31,296 nt of DNA from Bacteroidales bacterium (GTDB taxonomy: Bacteria; Bacteroidota; Bacteroidia; Bacteroidales; UBA932). A program made the position numbers and the translations under genes. This document shows positions 7,135 to 14,587 of this stretch, piece after piece; the stretch's first letter is position 1; every line of letters starts with the position of its first letter. The notes beneath the pieces were generated by a model that saw nothing but the letters and a program-made list of their open reading frames with translations, ran no database searches and was not told the DNA's origin. The DNA lies in NCBI GenBank assembly GCA_017429205.1, contig JAFRPH010000022.1, positions 1-31,296 of the forward strand, given 5' to 3'.

Positions 7135-8124
7135 TTACATCGAAAGCACGTTGAGCACGGTGATGAGCTCCTGGTTGATGGGCTTGTTCATCTTCACGGC
7201 GCGGGAGATGGGGACATACACGATCTCGTCGTTCTTGATGCCGATCATGATGTTCCGCTGGCCCTCGAGCAGGGCCTCGATGGCGGCGTAACCCATCCGG
7301 GACGCGAGGATCCGGTCGTAGGCAGACGGGGTGCCGCCCCGCTGCAGGTGGCCGAGGATGGTCACGCGGGCGTCGAACTGGGGATATTCCTTCTTGACGC
7401 GCTCGGCATAGTAGAAAGCGCCGCCCACGCCGTCCTTCTGCGCCTCGGAGACGAGGACGATGGCGCTGTTCTTCGACTTGCGCTTGCCCCGCTCGATGAA
7501 GTCGGCGAGCTGGTCCACGTCCGTCGCGCTCTCCGGGATGATGGCGGCCTCGGCGCCGGAGGCGATGGCGCTGTTCTGCGCCAGGAAGCCCGCGTCGCGG
7601 CCCATCACTTCGATGAAGAAGATGCGGTCGTGGGAGTTCGCGGTGTCGCGGATCTTGTCCACGCACTCGACGATGGTGTTCAGCGCGGAGTCGTAGCCGA
7701 TGGTGGCGTCCGTCCCGTACAGGTCGTTGTCGATGGTGCCGGGCAGGCCGATGATGGGAATGTCGAACTCGCGCGCGAACTGTTGCGCGCCAGTGAGGGA
7801 CCCGTTCCCGCCGATGACGATGAGGGCGTCGATCCCTGCCTCGACCATGTTCTCGTGGGCGATCTTCCGGCCCTTCGGGGTCATGAAATCCTTGCAGCGG
7901 GCGGTCTTGAGGATGGTGCCGCCACGCTGGATGGTGTTGGACACCGAGGAGGAGGTGAACTTCAGGAACTCCTTGTCGATCAGGCCCTGATAGCCTCGCT
8001 GGATGCCGATGACATTGATGTTGTTGAAGCGGGCGGTGCGCGTGACGGCGCGGATGGCGGCGTTCATTCCGGGCGAGTCGCCTCCGGAAGTGAGGATGCC
8101 GATGGTCTTGATATGTTTTTCCAT
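7135..8124 (-). CDS. pfkA: 6-phosphofructokinase (ATP-dependent type)
   Basis: Phosphorylates fructose-6-phosphate in glycolysis. The product is 329 residues. [13 protein letters not shown] (13-25) binds the nucleotide, and TIDND (130-134) holds the catalytic Asp132. Glycines in GGNGS (105-109) and LPGTIDND occupy the two positions that distinguish ATP-dependent enzymes from pyrophosphate-dependent ones, which have Asp and Lys there. An oddity is Asn107, where E. coli PfkA has Asp103 (GGDGS). A GTG at 8148 could extend the frame but overlaps the -7 box, so the ATG at 8124 is used. It is cotranscribed with lpxK. Confidence 0.95.
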   Translation of the reverse strand: MEKHIKTIGILTSGGDSPGMNAAIRAVTRTARFNNINVIGIQRGYQGLIDKEFLKFTSSSVSNTIQRGGTILKTARCKDFMTPKGRKIAHENMVEAGIDALIVIGGNGSLTGAQQFAREFDIPIIGLPGTIDNDLYGTDATIGYDSALNTIVECVDKIRDTANSHDRIFFIEVMGRDAGFLAQNSAIASGAEAAIIPESATDVDQLADFIERGKRKSKNSAIVLVSEAQKDGVGGAFYYAERVKKEYPQFDARVTILGHLQRGGTPSAYDRILASRMGYAAIEALLEGQRNIMIGIKNDEIVYVPISRAVKMNKPINQELITVLNVLSM

Positions 8125-8147
8125 GGCGGGATCAGATTTCAATCCCA

Positions 8148-8155
8148 CAAAGATA
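8148..8155 (-). promoter_or_regulatory. -7 box for pfkA-lpxK
   Basis: Minus-strand TATCTTTG, an exact TAnnTTTG match, 23 nt upstream of the pfkA ATG and between the dus stop and pfkA. No clear -33 TTG is seen. Confidence 0.6.
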
Positions 8156-8166
8156 AGAAAAATGCA

Positions 8167-9198
8167 TCAAATTCCGTATGCCGATTCGGCGGCCGGCGCC
8201 TCATCTCCCCATCTTTCCGCGACATAGTCCAGCGTGCGGAGGATTTCGTCGGGATCCTTGGAGGTGACGAGCTTGATGCGGGTCTCCTTGAAGCCCGGAA
8301 GCCCCTTGAAATAGCAGGAGAGATGGCGGCGCATCTCGAACACGCCGGTGACGGGACCCTTGAGGTCCAGGGACAGGCCGAAGTGCCGCTTGGCGAGCGC
8401 CACGCGGTCGCGGACGTTCATCGGCGGCAGCTCCTCGCCGGTGTCCAGCAGGTGCCGGATCTCGGTGAAGATCCAGGGATGGCCGAAGCTCGCGCGCCCC
8501 ACCATGATCCCGTCTACGCCGTAGCGGTCGAACATCTCCTTCGCGCGCTGCGCGGAATTGATGTCGCCGTTGCCGATGATGGGGATGTGCATCCGGGGAT
8601 TGTTCTTGACCGCGCCGATGAGGGTCCAGTCGGCCTCGCCCTTGTACATCTGGCAGCGGGTGCGGCCGTGGATGGTGAGGGCCTGGACGCCCACGTCCTG
8701 CAGCCTTTCGGCGAGGTCCACGATGATCTTGGAGCTGTCGTCCCAGCCCAGGCGGGTCTTCACGGTGACGGGCGTCTTGACGGCCTCCACGACGGCTTTC
8801 GTGATGGCGACGAGCTTGTCCGGCTCCCGCAGCATGCCGCTGCCGGCGCCCCGGCCCGCGATCTTGGACACCGGGCAGCCCCAGTTGATGTCGATCGTGT
8901 CGGCCCCGTGCCCGCCGGCGAGCTCCGCCGCGCGGTCGGCCATCCGGGCCGCATCGACCATCGACTCGGGGATGTGCCCGTAGATCTGGATCGCGACGGG
9001 GGACTCCTCCTCGAGGGTGCGCATCTTGGCGATGGCCTTTGAGGCGTCCCGGATGAGCCCGTCCGAGGGGACGAACTCGGTTGTGACCATCGCCGCCCCG
9101 GCCTCGCGGCACAGGATGCGGAAGGACGCGTCCGTCACGTCCTCCATCGGCGCCAGCACCACGGGGCGCTCGCCCAGGTCTATGTTCCCGATTCGCAT
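8167..9198 (-). CDS. dus: tRNA-dihydrouridine synthase
   Basis: FMN-dependent enzyme that reduces specific uridines in tRNA to dihydrouridine. The product is 343 residues. The motif APMEDVTD (16-23) is a variant of the family APMxxVTD. DINWGCPVSKI contains the catalytic Cys108. IGNGDI and VGRASFGHPWIF match phosphate- and flavin-binding segments. An open frame continues upstream to 9384, but a -7 box at 9206-9213 and the strongly conserved N-terminus MRIGNIDLG support the ATG at 9198. The DusA/B/C subtype is not assigned. It is divergent from the first susC gene. Confidence 0.93.
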   Translation of the reverse strand: MRIGNIDLGERPVVLAPMEDVTDASFRILCREAGAAMVTTEFVPSDGLIRDASKAIAKMRTLEEESPVAIQIYGHIPESMVDAARMADRAAELAGGHGADTIDINWGCPVSKIAGRGAGSGMLREPDKLVAITKAVVEAVKTPVTVKTRLGWDDSSKIIVDLAERLQDVGVQALTIHGRTRCQMYKGEADWTLIGAVKNNPRMHIPIIGNGDINSAQRAKEMFDRYGVDGIMVGRASFGHPWIFTEIRHLLDTGEELPPMNVRDRVALAKRHFGLSLDLKGPVTGVFEMRRHLSCYFKGLPGFKETRIKLVTSKDPDEILRTLDYVAERWGDEAPAAESAYGI

Positions 9199-9205
9199 GG
9201 CGGTG

Positions 9206-9213
9206 CAAAGATA
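9206..9213 (-). promoter_or_regulatory. -7 box for dus
   Basis: Minus-strand TATCTTTG, an exact TAnnTTTG match, ending 7 nt before the dus ATG. The resulting leader would be very short or absent. Confidence 0.5.
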
Positions 9214-9263
9214 CGCAAAAAATGAGATTTCCGCCTTCTTGCGATTTGTAAGTAAAAATTGTC

Positions 9264-9292
9264 CAAAAAAGGTTGAATTTTGTTCAAAAAGG
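9264..9292. promoter_or_regulatory. Candidate operator: repeated CAAAAA(A)GG flanking an inverted TTGAA/TTCAA
   Basis: CAAAAAAGG at 9264 and CAAAAAGG at 9285 are 21 bp apart, two helical turns. Between and overlapping them is a perfect inverted repeat TTGAA-TTTTG-TTCAA (9273-9287). The site lies just upstream of the candidate susC -33 element. No cognate regulator is present in the window. Confidence 0.3.
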
Positions 9293-9301
9293 GATTTTTC
9301 C

Positions 9302-9332
9302 TTGCTTTTTATAAGATGAAAGGGTAAATTCG
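9302..9332 (+). promoter_or_regulatory. Candidate promoter of PUL copy A
   Basis: TTG at 9302-9304, 20-nt spacer, TAAATTCG at 9325-9332 (one mismatch to TAnnTTTG). The implied leader is about 60 nt. A small hairpin, CGCAAAA-TCTGT-TTTTGCG (9337-9355), lies at its 5' end. The rest of the 200-bp gap to dus is AT-rich and shows nothing else recognisable. Confidence 0.45.
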
Positions 9333-9398
9333 CGGCCGCAAAATCTGTTTTTGCGAAAGAACCTGAACGATAAACACCAACCAAACTTTATCAACATA

Positions 9399-12300
9399 AT
9401 GTGTAACAACAGCTTAAGGAAATGCTGCCTTGTCGCTGTCTCACTGTTTGTCGCGATCCTCGGCTTCGCCCAGGAGACGCGTACCGTCACGGGTACCGTG
9501 GTGGATGCAAACGGTGAACCGCTGATCGGGGCAGGCGTAGTCGTCGAAAGCCAGCCGACCATCGGCACCATCACGGACTTCGACGGACACTACACGCTGC
9601 AAGTTCCTGCCGACGCCGCCCAGCTCCGCTATTCCTACATCGGAATGGTGGATGCGGTGATGGCCATCGCCGGACAGGATGTCATCAACGTCACCCTGCA
9701 GGAGGATTCCACCCTCCTCGAGGGCGTCGTCGTCACCGCCCTCGGCATCAAGCGCGCCGAGAAGGCCGTGACCTACAATGTCCAGAAACTGGACGAGAAG
9801 GTCTTCGTCACGCGCGAAGCCAATATGGTCAACTCCCTCGCGGGCAAGATCGCGGGCGTCCAGATCAACGAGACGGCCGCCGGCGCCGGCGGCGAGACCA
9901 AGGTGGTCATGCGTGGCGCGAAGTCCATCAAGAACTCCAACAACGCCCTCTATGTCCTGGACGGCATTCCGCTCCCGACCCTGTCGATGACCACGCCGGG
10001 CGACTCCTGGAGCATCTATTCCGGTTCCGGCCTGTCCGGTGACGGTATGTCCATGCTCAATTCCGAGGACATCGCCGACATGAGCGCCCTCGTGGGCGCC
10101 TCCGCCGCCGCCCTGTACGGCTACAAGGCCGCGAACGGTATCCTGATGCTCACCTCCCGCACCGGTGAGGAAGGTTTCCATGTGTCCTACTCCAACAACA
10201 CGACCTTCTCCTCCCCGCTGATGCTTCCGGGCCGCCAGAGTGTCTATGGCGCCAAGCCCGGTTCCTACGCCTCCTGGGGCGGCAAGCTCGAGGCGGCTCC
10301 TGCCTGGAGCATCAAGGATTTCTTCCAGACCGGCTACAACACCGCCCATTCTTTCAGCGTGTCCGCCGGCCGCGAGCACTCCACGACCTATTTCTCCGCC
10401 GGGTACACCGACGCCCAGGGCATCATCCCGAACAACGATTACGACCGTTTCAACGCGACCTTCCGCCACACTGCCGACTTCCTAAATGACAAGCTCCACC
10501 TGAGCTTCCTCGGGATGTTCATCCGTGTGAACGAGCAGAACATGCTCTCCGGCGGTCTGTACCACAACCCGCTCGTGCCGCTGTACCTGATGTCCCCGTC
10601 CGACAACCTCTTCGCCTACACGGTGTTCGAGCGCTACAACGCCACCCGTAACTTCCCGACCCAGTACTGGAGCGCTTACGAGATGTCCATGCAGAATCCC
10701 TACTGGACCGTGAACCGCAACATGTTCCAGACCCAGAAGAACCGCTACATCCTGGGCGGCTCCATCAGCTACGACATCACCGACTGGCTGGACATCCAGA
10801 CCCGCGTCCGGATGGACAACAACAGCACCATCGGCGAGGAGAAGCACTACGCTTCCTCCAACGGTCTGTTCGCCGGCAAGTTCGGCCGTTACTACTACAA
10901 CGACCAGAAGACCACCCAGAGCTACGCCGACGTGCTCCTGAACCTGCACAAGAACTTCGGCGACGACGCGCTGTTCTCCCTGAACGCCGTCCTGGGCGCC
11001 TCCATCGAGGATTACTTCTACCGTGGAACCTCTCTCGGCGGCGACCTGCTGGGCGTTGCGAACCTGTTCACCTTTTCCAATATGGCGACGGGCAAGGCCT
11101 TCGACAAGGCCACCTTCCGCGACCAGACGCAGTCCGTTTTCGGCACCCTGAACGTCGGCTTCAAGAACTACCTCTTCCTCGAGGCGACCGCCCGCGAGGA
11201 CTGGGCCTCCCAGATGGCCGGCCCGAACGGGGTGAAGCCTTTCTTCTATCCGTCCGTGGGCGCCTCCTGGCTCATCACCGAGATGTTCGACCGCAAGTCC
11301 GACTTCATCCCGTACGCCAAGCTCCGCGCTTCCTATGCCGAGGTGGGTAACCCGGTGGAGCGCTTCATCTTCAACGGTACGCACCCGGTGATGGGCGGTA
11401 CCGCCCGCATCGACACCTGGGCCACCGCCCCCGACTTCCAGCCCGAGCGCACCCGCTCCTGGGAAGTGGGCGCGGACGTCCGCCTGTTCAAGAGCAAGCT
11501 CCAGCTCGCCGGCACCTACTACCAGTCTTCCACCTACAACCAGGTCTTCACCCCGACCAACGCTTCCACGAGCGGTTACAGCACCTACTACGTGAACGCC
11601 GGCCGGATCGACAACCGCGGTGTGGAACTCTCCGGGATGTTCACCCAGGACATCGGGGACTTCAACTGGACCACCAACCTCATCTGGACCAAGAACGTGA
11701 ACAAGGTGGCGAAGCTGCTGGACTACACCAACGGCAACGAGCACTATGTGAGCACGCGCGAGAGCGTGGGTGGCACCTCCGGTGTCACGATGTGGCTCAT
11801 CGAGGGCCGTCCCGTGGGTGAAATGTACGTCGCCGGCCTCGCGACCAACGAGGACGGCACCCCGTACGTGACTCCTTCCGACAAGGGCGGCGTGATGCAC
11901 AAGGCCCCCAATGACGGTACGCCCGACACGATGTGGTACGCCGGCAACACCAATCCCGACTGGACCGGTTCCTGGCGGAACCAGTTCTCCTGGAAGGGCC
12001 TGAACCTCGCGTTCATGTTCACCATGCGCAAGGGCGGTGTGGGCGTGTCCCTCACCGAAGCCACGATGGATGCCTACGGCGTCACCAAGCGGACGCTCGA
12101 AGGCCGCGAAGAGGGCTTCAACTTCGCCCCCGCCGGCATCTTCGGCAACGCCCGCAACTACTATCAGGTGAGCGCCCAGGACTACTGGCAGACCATCTCC
12201 GGCGCCGACGGCCAGAACGCGCTCGGCGCCTACTATGTCTATGATATGACGAACATCCGGCTCGCCGAGGTCTCCCTCGGTTACGAGATTCCCCTGGCGA

Positions 12301-12956
12301 AGCGGATTCCCTGGATCGAGAGCCTGAACCTCGCCGTCGTGGGCCGCAACCTCGCGATGCTCCTGTGCAAGGCCCCGTTCGATCCCGAGCAGGTCTCCAA
12401 CGCCGGCAACTACGGCGCCGGCATCGACCTGTTCATGGCTCCTTCCACCCGCAACCTCGGTTTCTCCGTGAAGGTGAAGTTCGGCAAGAAGGGCGTCAAG
12501 GCCGCGAAGGCCGAGGCTCCCGCCTATGTCCCCGAGACCCGCGTCGTGGAGAAGATCGTGGAGAAGGTGGTCGAGAAGAAGGTCCCCGTGGAGGTCGTCA
12601 AGGAAGTGAAGGTCCCCGTGGCCTCCAACTTCGAAGGCACCTATGAGGACGACCTGTTCTTCCTCATCAACAAGGCCGAGATCCGTCCCGAGGAGGCCTT
12701 CAAGCTGGGCCAGATCGCCCAGATCCTGAAGGACAACCCCGAGGCGACCATCACCGTGACCGGGTATGCCGACAGCGCGACCGGCAACGCCGAGATCAAC
12801 CAGGATCTCTCCGAGCAGCGCGCCTCCGTCGTGGTGAATATGCTCAAGAAGGCCGGCATCGCCGCCAGCCGCATCTCCTACAAGGCCGCCGGCAGCGACC
12901 GGGACGCTTCCCAGAGCCCCGAGTCCAACCGGGTCGCCGTTTGCATCGTGAAATAA
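9399..12956 (+). CDS. SusC/RagA TonB-dependent transporter fused to C-terminal OmpA-like domain (copy A)
   Basis: Outer-membrane importer of 1185 residues. A signal peptide (about 1-25, ending FAQ) is followed by a carboxypeptidase-D regulatory-like domain (29-103). Next come a TonB-box-like LLEGVVVTALGIKR (106-119), a plug (about 120-258) and a 22-strand-type barrel ending near 1028 (TRNLGFSVKVKF). SusC proteins normally stop there. This one continues through a Val/Lys/Glu-rich linker (1029-1075; VVEKIVEKVVEKK, VPVEVVKEV) into a full OmpA_C domain (1076-1185). That domain has Asp1125 in GYAD and Arg1141 in SEQRA, the positions that bind diaminopimelate in OmpA proteins. Both SusC termini face the periplasm, so the fusion is topologically sound. 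The frame opens at a TTG (9351), but the ATG at 9399 gives a clean signal peptide, as in copy B. Confidence 0.93.
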   Translation: MCNNSLRKCCLVAVSLFVAILGFAQETRTVTGTVVDANGEPLIGAGVVVESQPTIGTITDFDGHYTLQVPADAAQLRYSYIGMVDAVMAIAGQDVINVTLQEDSTLLEGVVVTALGIKRAEKAVTYNVQKLDEKVFVTREANMVNSLAGKIAGVQINETAAGAGGETKVVMRGAKSIKNSNNALYVLDGIPLPTLSMTTPGDSWSIYSGSGLSGDGMSMLNSEDIADMSALVGASAAALYGYKAANGILMLTSRTGEEGFHVSYSNNTTFSSPLMLPGRQSVYGAKPGSYASWGGKLEAAPAWSIKDFFQTGYNTAHSFSVSAGREHSTTYFSAGYTDAQGIIPNNDYDRFNATFRHTADFLNDKLHLSFLGMFIRVNEQNMLSGGLYHNPLVPLYLMSPSDNLFAYTVFERYNATRNFPTQYWSAYEMSMQNPYWTVNRNMFQTQKNRYILGGSISYDITDWLDIQTRVRMDNNSTIGEEKHYASSNGLFAGKFGRYYYNDQKTTQSYADVLLNLHKNFGDDALFSLNAVLGASIEDYFYRGTSLGGDLLGVANLFTFSNMATGKAFDKATFRDQTQSVFGTLNVGFKNYLFLEATAREDWASQMAGPNGVKPFFYPSVGASWLITEMFDRKSDFIPYAKLRASYAEVGNPVERFIFNGTHPVMGGTARIDTWATAPDFQPERTRSWEVGADVRLFKSKLQLAGTYYQSSTYNQVFTPTNASTSGYSTYYVNAGRIDNRGVELSGMFTQDIGDFNWTTNLIWTKNVNKVAKLLDYTNGNEHYVSTRESVGGTSGVTMWLIEGRPVGEMYVAGLATNEDGTPYVTPSDKGGVMHKAPNDGTPDTMWYAGNTNPDWTGSWRNQFSWKGLNLAFMFTMRKGGVGVSLTEATMDAYGVTKRTLEGREEGFNFAPAGIFGNARNYYQVSAQDYWQTISGADGQNALGAYYVYDMTNIRLAEVSLGYEIPLAKRIPWIESLNLAVVGRNLAMLLCKAPFDPEQVSNAGNYGAGIDLFMAPSTRNLGFSVKVKFGKKGVKAAKAEAPAYVPETRVVEKIVEKVVEKKVPVEVVKEVKVPVASNFEGTYEDDLFFLINKAEIRPEEAFKLGQIAQILKDNPEATITVTGYADSATGNAEINQDLSEQRASVVVNMLKKAGIAASRISYKAAGSDRDASQSPESNRVAVCIVK
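10101..10171 (+). repeat. 71-bp segment identical to 21039-21109 (susC copies)
   Basis: Within the plug-coding region of susC copy A; encodes SAAALYGYKAANGILMLTS and flanking residues. It is identical base for base, including third positions, to copy B, while surrounding sequence differs at many synonymous sites. Confidence 0.95.
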
Positions 12957-12975
12957 TATGAGGAGGCCTGAGATT

Positions 12976-14574
12976 ATGAAAAAGATATCGACTCTCATCC
13001 TTGCCGTCGCCGCCCTTTGCCTGGTTTCCTGTGTCAAGGACTTCACGGCGCGCAATACCAACCAGGAGCAGGCGAACGAAGAGATGATGGACCACGACAA
13101 TATGCGCACGGGTTCCTACATCTCCCAGATGATCGCCAACGTGCTTCCTTCCTACCAGAATGACGGTTCCAACGAGTATGGTTCCGCTTCCTACCAGGTG
13201 GTGCAGGGCCTCACGGGCAACATCTTCGCCAACTACGAGGCCGCTTCCAACAGCGGTTTCCACCAGACCAACGAGTACAACCTCGTGGCCGACGGCTGGA
13301 CCAAGGCCCTGTTCGAGGACGCTTTCGTCCGCGCCATGGCTCCTTGGGCCAAGCTGAACGCCCTCCGGGAGAACAACCCCTACGACGCCGCCCTCGGCGA
13401 TGTCCTGAAGGTGGCCGTCATGCACCGCGTCACCGACGCCTACGGCCCCATCCCTTACACCCAGCTGGGCACGGGCGTGAACCACGTCGCCTACGACACC
13501 CAGGAAGAGGTGTACCGGGGCATGTTCATGGACCTGGACCGCGCCATCGAGACGCTCCAGGAACTCGTGAACGGCGGTACCTCCACCTACCTGGAGGACT
13601 ATGACAACGTGTTCTACGGCAACATGGCCAAGTGGATCGCCTTCGCCAACACGCTCCGTCTGCGTCTCGCCACCCGCGTGGCCTACGCCGACGTGGCCCT
13701 GTACCAGGCCGAGGCGGAGAAGGCGCTCGCCAGCGCCGCCGGCTTCATCGAGGAGGACGTCGTCCTGCATCCCGGCGCCGGCGCGTGGGAGAACCCGATC
13801 TACGTGATCGAGTACAACTTCAACGACGGCGACGCCAAGGCCGGCGCCACCATCGTCACCTATATGAACAGCTACAACGACCCGCGTCGCGCCTCCTACT
13901 TCACCGCCGGTTCCGACGGCAAGTACTACGGAGTCCGCATGGGCGCCGCCGTGGACAGCAACTATCCCAAGTCCACCCTGTGGTCCCGCGTGAACTGCAC
14001 CAACGCCGATCCGCTCAAGTGGATGTCCGGCGCCGAGGCCGACTTCCTGAAGGCCGAGTTCTTCCTCCGCCAGGGGGAGGCCGCCGCCGCGAAGGCCGCC
14101 TATGAGGCCGGCGTGAAGCGCAGCTTCGCCCTCGCCGGCGCTTCCGGCGCCGACGCCTACCTCCGCGGCACCGACGGCGTGGGTTCCTACACGGATCCCG
14201 TGACCGGCGGCAACTCCTACGGCAACAACCTCACCGACGTCGCCGTCTCCTGGGACAGCCAGAGCGAGACCGAAGGCCACCTGGAGCAGATCCTCACCCA
14301 GAAGTACATCGCCATGTTCCCCGAGGGCATGGAGGCCTGGGCCGAGTTCCGCCGCACCGGGTACCCGCGGGTGATCCCGACCGCCACGAACAACTCCGGC
14401 GGCCTGATCGACACCCAGAAGCAGATCCGCCGCCTGGTGTATCCGACCTCCGAATATACCGCCAACAACGCCAACGTCAAGGAAGGCGTCTCCCTCCTCG
14501 TGACCGAGGCCAAGGAAGCCGCTTCCGAGAAGGCGGACAACGGCGGCACCAAGGTATGGTGGGACCGCAAATAA
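12976..14574 (+). CDS. SusD/RagB-family outer-membrane lipoprotein (copy A)
   Basis: Surface lipoprotein that caps the SusC barrel and helps capture the glycan. The mature protein would start at Cys19 (lipobox LVSC) of 532 residues. The N-terminal NTNQEQANEEMMDHD, the HRVTDAYGPIPY segment (helical TPR-like region) and the C-terminal AWAEFRRTGYPRVIP and RRLVYP motifs are characteristic of the SusD-like group. The start ATG at 12976 follows an AGGAGG (12961-12966) at good Shine-Dalgarno distance. An upstream ATG at 12958 would spoil the signal peptide. It lies 19 nt after susC and is about as long as its copy B homologue. Confidence 0.93.
   Translation: MKKISTLILAVAALCLVSCVKDFTARNTNQEQANEEMMDHDNMRTGSYISQMIANVLPSYQNDGSNEYGSASYQVVQGLTGNIFANYEAASNSGFHQTNEYNLVADGWTKALFEDAFVRAMAPWAKLNALRENNPYDAALGDVLKVAVMHRVTDAYGPIPYTQLGTGVNHVAYDTQEEVYRGMFMDLDRAIETLQELVNGGTSTYLEDYDNVFYGNMAKWIAFANTLRLRLATRVAYADVALYQAEAEKALASAAGFIEEDVVLHPGAGAWENPIYVIEYNFNDGDAKAGATIVTYMNSYNDPRRASYFTAGSDGKYYGVRMGAAVDSNYPKSTLWSRVNCTNADPLKWMSGAEADFLKAEFFLRQGEAAAAKAAYEAGVKRSFALAGASGADAYLRGTDGVGSYTDPVTGGNSYGNNLTDVAVSWDSQSETEGHLEQILTQKYIAMFPEGMEAWAEFRRTGYPRVIPTATNNSGGLIDTQKQIRRLVYPTSEYTANNANVKEGVSLLVTEAKEAASEKADNGGTKVWWDRK
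13798..13847 (+). repeat. 50-bp segment identical to 24740-24789 (susD copies)
   Basis: Encodes IYVIEYNFNDGDAKAG in both susD copies, with no synonymous difference over 50 bp. Confidence 0.9.
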
Positions 14575-14587
14575 CCCTTAAAGCGAA

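Noticed and set aside
5923..9042. Plus-strand open frames (5923-7068, 7096-9042) across lpxK, pfkA and dus
   Set aside because: Antisense shadows. The minus-strand proteins have full family motifs and promoters.
9337..9355. Small hairpin at the predicted copy A transcript start as a riboswitch
   Set aside because: A 7-bp stem alone is too simple and has no known aptamer features; it is mentioned only as a leader hairpin.
12543..12615. The VEK/PVEV-coding stretch as a DNA tandem repeat or CRISPR-like array
   Set aside because: The repetition is at the protein level in a linker; unit length and spacing are irregular and there are no spacers.
10482..13109. Very long minus-strand open frames opposite the SusC, SusD and GH18 genes (also 14477-16951, 17713-20136, 20352-22844, 26632-29286)
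   Set aside because: Low-complexity Gly/Val/His/Asp-rich translations without domains, antisense to clear genes. These are codon-usage shadows.
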